A stretch of DNA of 64,000 bases from Bryobacterales bacterium (lineage in GTDB: Bacteria > Acidobacteriota > Terriglobia > Bryobacterales > Bryobacteraceae), in contig JADKID010000043.1 in NCBI GenBank assembly GCA_016721425.1, forward strand, positions 124,001 through 188,000, read 5' to 3'. The notes beneath the pieces were generated by a model that was not told the origin of the DNA, searched no databases, and saw nothing but the letters and a program-made list of their open reading frames with translations. Every line of letters begins with the position of its first letter. Within the stretch, counting starts at the first letter, position 1. The position numbers and the translations under genes are program-made. Shown here piece by piece: positions 59,484 to 64,000 of this stretch.

Positions 59484-59858
59484 TTGCCGCCGTCGTACCG
59501 CTTCTCTCACCGCCAATCCGTTGGCCTTGTCTTCCTCTGCACCCTGTTTGGTGTAGCCGCTCAGTATTTCATCAAGACCAGCGGCATGCAGATGACCACA
59601 ATCTCTCTGCCAGTGCTGCTGGCAAACTGGTCTCTGTGGGCCGGGCTGAGCCTGTATGGCTTCAGCACCGTCCTGCTGATTCTGGCCCTTCGCGACGGCG
59701 AACTCTCACTCCTGTATCCCGTGATCTCTCTCACCTACGTCTGGGTGACGATCATGTCGGTCATGGTTTTTCATGAGAGCATCAACGTGTTCAAGGTCGC
59801 CGGCATCGCCGTGATTTGTGCGGGAGTTGCTCTGCTGGGCAAAGGCAGCAGCAAATGA
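59484..59858 (+). CDS. Half-size EamA/SMR-type transporter, first partner
   Basis: 124 residues, four membrane helices: SVGLVFLCTLFGVAAQYFIK, PVLLANWSLWAGLSLYGFSTVLLILAL, LYPVISLTYVWVTIMS and VFKVAGIAVICAGVALLG. This is half of a DMT transporter, similar in size to SMR proteins. The TTG start is used because it follows 7 bp after HyuB and there is no better ATG. The next gene is its likely partner and starts with a 4-bp overlap. Confidence 0.85.
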   Translation: MPPSYRFSHRQSVGLVFLCTLFGVAAQYFIKTSGMQMTTISLPVLLANWSLWAGLSLYGFSTVLLILALRDGELSLLYPVISLTYVWVTIMSVMVFHESINVFKVAGIAVICAGVALLGKGSSK

Positions 59859-60205
59859 CCACCCCGTTGAAGTCCATCGCCCTGGTTCTCTGTGCCGGCT
59901 TTATCGGCAGCTTTGGCGCTGTGTTTCTGAAGAAGGGCGCGGGCCTGCTGCACTTCGATCTGCACGCGTTGCTCCGCAACTGGCGGCTGGCGCTCGGCAT
60001 TGCGCTCTATCTCTTCTCGTTCGTCTTCTACTTTCTGGGTGTGCGCGAAGGCGAACTCAGCGTGCTGTATCCGATGGTCGCGCTGGGCTACATCTGGACG
60101 ATGATCTGGTCCCACTTCGTGTTCGGCGAGCCGATCTCGCGCCAGAAGGTCGGCGGCCTCGCCCTGGTGATCGCAGGCATCCTGCTCCTCAATCTCGGCC
60201 GCTAA
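59855..60205 (+). CDS. Half-size EamA/SMR-type transporter, second partner
   Basis: 116 residues with four helices (SIALVLCAGFIGSFGAVFLKKG, WRLALGIALYLFSFVFYFLGV, LYPMVALGYIWTMIWSHFVF, GLALVIAGILLLN) and the same EGELSVLYP signature as its neighbour (DGELSLLYP). The ATG at 59855 overlaps the upstream stop as ATGA. Paired half-transporters of this kind usually work as heterodimers exporting small cations or polyamine-like solutes. Confidence 0.85.
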   Translation: MTTPLKSIALVLCAGFIGSFGAVFLKKGAGLLHFDLHALLRNWRLALGIALYLFSFVFYFLGVREGELSVLYPMVALGYIWTMIWSHFVFGEPISRQKVGGLALVIAGILLLNLGR

Positions 60206-60290
60206 CTTCGATCCGCTCCCCTCGCGCGGCCCAATCTTGACGAACGAGTCCGTCGTCATGCTATCCTCGCTCCCAGATTGGAGGCTTGCC

Positions 60291-61319
60291 ATGCAACCTG
60301 GGATTGTTGCCACCCCTGCGCCCAACCCGGCGCTGATCTTCGAAAACCTCATGGCGCATCAGCGCTCGGCCGCTCTCAAGACAGGCATCGAGTTGAATCT
60401 CTTTGGCGCCTTGGGCGGCGGTCCGGCCAGCGTGGCCCAACTCGCCGCGCACTGCAATGCCTCCGAACGCGGCATCCGCATCCTGTGTGACTTCCTCACC
60501 ATCATCGGCCTGATCAGCAAGCAGGACGGCCTGTACAGCCACACGCCCACCAGCGCGGCTTTCCTGGATCCGGCGTCGCCCAGTTCGCTGCATTCCACCG
60601 TGCGTTTTCTCGGCCTGAACGAGATGATGTCCGTCTACGAGAACCTCACCACCATCGTCCGCACCGGCCGGACCGTGATGCCCGGTGACGGCACGGTGGA
60701 TCCCGACAATCCGGTTTGGGTGGATTTCGCGCATGGCATGGCCCCGATGATGGCGCCGCTCGCCGCACCGCTGGGCGGCATCGTCCTGGAGGGCCGTACG
60801 GGTCCCATGCAGATTCTCGATATCGCCGCCGGACATGGATTGTTCGGCATCGAAATCGCCAGGCAGAATCCGCAGGCGCACATCGTGGCGCTGGACTGGG
60901 CGCGCGTGCTCGACGTGGCCCAGGAAAACGCCCGCAAGGCCGGCGTGGCGGAGCGCTATTCTCTGCTGCCAGGCAGCGCGTTCGACGTGCAGTTTGGCGG
61001 TCCGTACGACGCGGTGCTGTTGACCAACTTCCTCCACCATTTCGACATCCCGACGTGCGTTGGCTTGCTGAAAAAGGTGCGTGCCGCGCTCAAGCCCGGC
61101 GGCGTCTCGGCCACACTCGAATTCATGCCCAATGAAGACCGCGTCTCGCCTCCGATGGCCGCCGGCTTCAGCCTCACCATGCTCACCTCCACGCCGGCCG
61201 GCGATGCGTATCCGTTCAGCGAGCTCGAGGCGATGCACCACGAAGCAGGCTTCCAGCAGGTGACCGCGCACCCGGTGGCGCGCAGTCCGCACACCGTGGT
61301 CACGGGCATAGCCGTTTAA
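60291..61319 (+). CDS. SAM-dependent O-methyltransferase (acetylserotonin-type)
   Basis: 342 residues. An N-terminal helical dimerisation region (NLMAHQRSAALKTGIELNLFGALGG, AAHCNASERGIRILCDFLTIIGL) precedes the methyltransferase domain (ILDIAAGHGLFGIEIARQNP, VALDWARVLDVAQENARKAG, LLTNFLHHFDIPTCVGLLKKVRAALKPGG). This is the layout of small-molecule O-methyltransferases involved in secondary metabolism. The ATG at 60291 has GGAGG 6 nt upstream; a longer start at 60237 is less likely. Confidence 0.9.
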   Translation: MQPGIVATPAPNPALIFENLMAHQRSAALKTGIELNLFGALGGGPASVAQLAAHCNASERGIRILCDFLTIIGLISKQDGLYSHTPTSAAFLDPASPSSLHSTVRFLGLNEMMSVYENLTTIVRTGRTVMPGDGTVDPDNPVWVDFAHGMAPMMAPLAAPLGGIVLEGRTGPMQILDIAAGHGLFGIEIARQNPQAHIVALDWARVLDVAQENARKAGVAERYSLLPGSAFDVQFGGPYDAVLLTNFLHHFDIPTCVGLLKKVRAALKPGGVSATLEFMPNEDRVSPPMAAGFSLTMLTSTPAGDAYPFSELEAMHHEAGFQQVTAHPVARSPHTVVTGIAV

Positions 61320-61326
61320 TCCAGCC

Positions 61327-62223
61327 ATGAAACCCATTGCCTCCATCCTTGCCGCCGGTCTGACCCTGGCCGGCGCTGCCGCGGCCGCTGATCTCGATAC
61401 ACGCGTCTCTCACCGTTACGCGGATTCCAACGGAGTGAAGATCCACTACGCCACGCTGGGCTCCGGTCCGCTGATCGTCATGATCCATGGATTCCCGGAT
61501 TTCTGGTACAGCTGGCGCCACCAGATGGAGGGCCTCTCTTCGTCGTTTCAGGTGGCGGCCCTCGATCTGCGAGGCTACAACCTGAGCGACAAGCCGCAGG
61601 GGCTGGCCAACTACGCCATGCCGCTGCTGGTAGCCGATGTCGCCGCGGTCATCCGCGATCTGGGCCGCGACAAGGCCATCATCGTGGGCCACGACTGGGG
61701 CGGCGCCATCGCCTGGAACTTCGCCATGCGCAATCCCCAGATGACGGAGAAGCTGATCGTTCTCAATCTGCCGCATCCGCGCGGGTTGTCGCGCGAACTG
61801 GTGCACAACCCGCAGCAGCGCGAGAACAGCCAGTACGCCCGCAACTTCCAGAAGGAAGGCTCCGAGAAGGCCCTCACCGCCGAGGGACTGGCGCGCTGGG
61901 TGACGGATCCGAAAGACCGCGAAAAGTACGTCGAGGCGTTCCGCCGCTCTGATTTGGCGGCGATGATGAACATCTATCGCGCCAACTATCCGCGGGAGCC
62001 CTACGCCGAGCCGCCCGCCGGATCGATGCCCAATCTCGCCATGCCCGTGCTGATGTTTCACGGCCTGAAGGACACGTATCTGCTTTCGGGCGCGCTCAAC
62101 AATACGTGGGACTGGATGGACGCCGACTTCACTTTGGTGACGGTGCCCAAGGCCGGCCACTTCGTTCAGTACGACGCCGCGGATCTGGTTACGCGCACAA
62201 TGCGCGCCTGGCTGCTGCGGTGA
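61327..62223 (+). CDS. Secreted epoxide-hydrolase-like alpha/beta-hydrolase
   Basis: 298 residues with a signal peptide (ILAAGLTLAGAAAAAD). Oxyanion motif HGFPDFWYSWR and nucleophile elbow GHDWGG with Asp123 (not Ser) match epoxide hydrolases and haloalkane dehalogenases; catalytic His278 is in KAGHFVQ and the acid in the GLKD segment. The cap domain lies at ~150-235. The substrate is unknown. It begins 7 bp after the methyltransferase gene. Confidence 0.88.
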   Translation: MKPIASILAAGLTLAGAAAAADLDTRVSHRYADSNGVKIHYATLGSGPLIVMIHGFPDFWYSWRHQMEGLSSSFQVAALDLRGYNLSDKPQGLANYAMPLLVADVAAVIRDLGRDKAIIVGHDWGGAIAWNFAMRNPQMTEKLIVLNLPHPRGLSRELVHNPQQRENSQYARNFQKEGSEKALTAEGLARWVTDPKDREKYVEAFRRSDLAAMMNIYRANYPREPYAEPPAGSMPNLAMPVLMFHGLKDTYLLSGALNNTWDWMDADFTLVTVPKAGHFVQYDAADLVTRTMRAWLLR

Positions 62224-62245
62224 GCGCAAAAGTAAGGAGAAGGCA

Positions 62246-62974
62246 ATGCCGAAACTGTTGATTCCGATTCTGCTCTTGAGCGCCGCCGTCCTGCCGGCGC
62301 AAACGCCGCCCCCGGGCGTTGGGACCAGCACTTGGGTTCGCGAAGATGTGTTTGCCGGATTCATGGCCAACGACATGGACCGCTTCGCCCGCGGCCTGAA
62401 GAAACTGGACGCGATCCTGGAGCGCAATCCGCGGGCACTCGATGCCGTTTGCTGGAAGGGCGGCGCCGAGCTGTGGCTGGCTGCGCGGGCGCACGAAACC
62501 GGCCGGACGGCTGAATTCGATCCGCTCTATGCCAAGGCTCTCGGCACCCTCGGGCAGTGCCGGAAAGCGGCCGAGGGTACGCCTTACCTGGAGGCCGTGC
62601 ATGCCATCAGCGGCGGGGTCTGGGTGGTTGTCGCCGATCGCCTCCCGGCTCGCCTGCGCCAGGAAGCGTGGACGAACGTCAAGGTTCATTACACCGCGCT
62701 TCAGCTAGCCCAGAAGGACTTCTTCGAGAAGATGCCCGTGCACATGAAAGGGGAGGTTCTGGCCGGCCTCGCCCAGGCGGCCCAGCGCCTCGGCGAGCAA
62801 CAGGAACTGGAGCAGCGTCTCCGGGCCGTCATCGATCAACTCCCGGGCAGTGTCTACGCCAGCCGCGCCAAACGCTGGCAGGAAAATCCAGCCGTCGCCG
62901 CCACCACCTCCATGACCTGCCAAACCTGTCACGACGCGGGCCGGCTGGAGGCAGTCCTCAAGAGACAGAAGTAG
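62246..62974 (+). CDS. Secreted protein with a single C-terminal CxxCH heme motif
   Basis: 242 residues with a signal peptide (LLIPILLLSAAVLPAQ). Helical TPR-like body (FMANDMDRFARGLKKLDAILERNPRAL, AHETGRTAEFDPLYAKALGTLGQ, EVLAGLAQAAQRLGEQQELEQRLRAVIDQLPGSVYASRA), ending with MTCQTCHDAGRL, where CxxCH would bind one heme c. No axial Met is obvious. Probably a periplasmic electron-transfer or sensor protein; family not recognised. RBS AAGGAG is upstream of the ATG. The end overlaps the convergent regulator gene. Confidence 0.78.
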   Translation: MPKLLIPILLLSAAVLPAQTPPPGVGTSTWVREDVFAGFMANDMDRFARGLKKLDAILERNPRALDAVCWKGGAELWLAARAHETGRTAEFDPLYAKALGTLGQCRKAAEGTPYLEAVHAISGGVWVVVADRLPARLRQEAWTNVKVHYTALQLAQKDFFEKMPVHMKGEVLAGLAQAAQRLGEQQELEQRLRAVIDQLPGSVYASRAKRWQENPAVAATTSMTCQTCHDAGRLEAVLKRQK

Positions 62975-64000
62975 GTTCCGGATAGATCTCATCGATGTTG
63001 CCGGCGTGCAGCACCAGGTGTTCGGTATACACAGCCGGAGGGGCCGCCTCGCCATTGGCGAGCGAGCAGGCCAGATGGATCAGCTTCTGCCCGTAGCGCT
63101 CCGGGAAGTAGGCCACCGAGGCGCGGAAGCAACTGCCCGCGCGCCGGATTGCCCGGCGGCCCTCCTGGGCGGCGTTGTGTCCCACGATCATCACGCTGCT
63201 CTCCCTGCCGGCCTCCCGCACAGCATCCATCGCACCCAAGGCGCTGAGGTCGTTGAAGCCCGAAACCAGCAGGCGGGCGTCCGGATCGAGTTGACCCAGC
63301 AGCGTCCGCATCGCCTCCCGGCTGGAGTCCTGATGGGCCAGGCCCTCCAGATGCAGCACCTGCGAGTCCTGCACCTGGCCAAGAACCTCCCGCAGGCCTA
63401 CCAGCACGCCCGTGAGGCGCGCGTGGACGCTGGTCCTGGTCTGTGGACCCTCCACCAGCACCACCCGGTCAAACCGCCCTTTCCACTCGTCCCGCGCATA
63501 GCGGCCCAGGGTCTGGCCCGCCATCTTGCCCGCCTGGTAGTTGTTGGCGCCAAAGTAGACGCCGCCCTGCACCGGCCGCTCTACCGTGATGAAGGGCACG
63601 GAGGCGCTGAAGAGCGAATCCGCCACCATGTAGCCCAGCGACTCCACCGGTTGGAAGAAAATCGCCACGTCCACCCGGGCGTTCCGCATGGTCTGGGCAT
63701 GGCTCATGGCCGTGGCGCTATCGTCCTCGGCATTGTCGAGCATCAGCACGTCCACGCCGGCCTCGTCGGCGGCCTGCCGCAAGGATGCCGTCACATCCAA
63801 GCGGAACTGGTTGCCCGAAAGCGGGCCGAAGTAGCCCACCAGGATGCGGCGGCGGCGCGTCGCGGGCCGGTAGCGCTTGTCCTCCGCCCGCCGCACGTAG
63901 CCCCGCTCTTGCAGAGTCTGCAACAACCGGTAAACCGCCAGCCGCTGGATGCCGGTGGCCGAGGCGACCTCCTGAATGGTGACGGGGTGCCGCGCGCTCT
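62958..64000 (-). CDS. Regulator with IclR-like HTH and sugar-binding periplasmic-type domain (truncated at window end)
   Basis: The gene enters the window from the right (5' end missing). The visible N-terminal part is a winged-helix resembling IclR regulators (VTIQEVASATGIQRLAVYRLLQTLQERGYVRR), directly joined to a LacI-type periplasmic-binding-protein fold (ILVGYFGPLSGNQFRL, VDVLMLDNAEDDSATAM, GANNYQAGKMAGQTLGRYARDEW, LVSGFNDLSALGAMDAV, YPEPTS end) of the sugar-sensing Peripla_BP_4 type. LacI-family regulators normally carry a LacI HTH, so the combination is unusual. Probably senses a sugar. Its stop overlaps the heme-protein gene by 17 bp. Confidence 0.8.
   Translation of the reverse strand, partial: SARHPVTIQEVASATGIQRLAVYRLLQTLQERGYVRRAEDKRYRPATRRRRILVGYFGPLSGNQFRLDVTASLRQAADEAGVDVLMLDNAEDDSATAMSHAQTMRNARVDVAIFFQPVESLGYMVADSLFSASVPFITVERPVQGGVYFGANNYQAGKMAGQTLGRYARDEWKGRFDRVVLVEGPQTRTSVHARLTGVLVGLREVLGQVQDSQVLHLEGLAHQDSSREAMRTLLGQLDPDARLLVSGFNDLSALGAMDAVREAGRESSVMIVGHNAAQEGRRAIRRAGSCFRASVAYFPERYGQKLIHLACSLANGEAAPPAVYTEHLVLHAGNIDEIYPEPTSVS

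Noticed and set aside
1..64000. CRISPR arrays, tRNA or rRNA genes, insertion sequences and transposases
   Set aside because: No regular repeat-spacer pattern, tRNA-like sequence, or transposase-type protein was seen in the gaps or reading frames.

Overview
The window is GC-rich bacterial chromosome with dense coding, short gaps and many 1-16 bp gene overlaps. Several features point to Acidobacteriota of the Solibacter/Bryobacterales type: a secreted protein ending in a TIGR03437-like domain (a family first defined in Solibacter usitatus), four DUF1080-type domains, carboxypeptidase-regulatory-like repeat proteins, a GH106-like rhamnosidase and LPS heptosyltransferases. This assignment is inferred from gene content. 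I found no rRNA, tRNA, CRISPR array or insertion sequence.

Layout. 1-1.1 kb: the 3' end of an unknown gene and a peroxiredoxin whose peroxidatic Cys codon is UGA. 1.1-8.5 kb: a compact chemotaxis operon (cheW, MCP, cheA, cheR, cheD, receiver protein, CheX/CheC-like protein, cheB). 8.4-13.6 kb: glycosyltransferase, FecR-like protein and a large secreted repeat protein. 13.6-18.4 kb: small monooxygenase and an NtrC-type two-component pair behind a sigma-54-like promoter; its kinase gene has a frameshift. 18.6-25.4 kb: ATP-grasp-like protein, hydrolases, and a pirin gene translationally coupled to a DedA-rhodanese fusion that also carries an in-frame UGA. 25.4-30.8 kb: LPS heptosyltransferases flanking a degenerate nucleotidyltransferase, a methyltransferase-like membrane protein, an MBL/RNase-like hydrolase and a Flp pilin. 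30.8-36.9 kb: carbohydrate-active secreted enzymes. 36.8-44.7 kb: TPR protein, a FadR-SDR-aminotransferase-exporter operon, and two tandem carboxypeptidase-regulatory-like paralogues. 44.7-49.8 kb: an operon for branched-chain amino acid / 2-oxoacid conversion (transaminase, ferredoxin-dependent oxidoreductase, CoA-transferase). 50-64 kb: glycoside hydrolase, malic enzyme fused to a phosphotransacetylase domain, M28 peptidase, DUF1080, hydantoinase B, paired small DMT transporters, methyltransferase, epoxide-hydrolase-like enzyme, a CxxCH protein and a truncated regulator.

The main discovery is a pair of apparent selenoproteins. In both genes UGA replaces a Cys within a recognisable redox motif, the frame continues with family-typical sequence on both sides, and a short GC-rich hairpin with a G at the start of its loop lies 21-22 nt after the UGA, as in bacterial SECIS elements. 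Standard gene calling would truncate both proteins. The second is a membrane DedA domain fused to a rhodanese domain with a Cys-Ser-Sec loop. It is coupled to pirin behind two tandem inverted repeats. Metabolically, the window suggests a polysaccharide- and amino-acid-degrading organism with ferredoxin-linked anaerobic or facultative metabolism.
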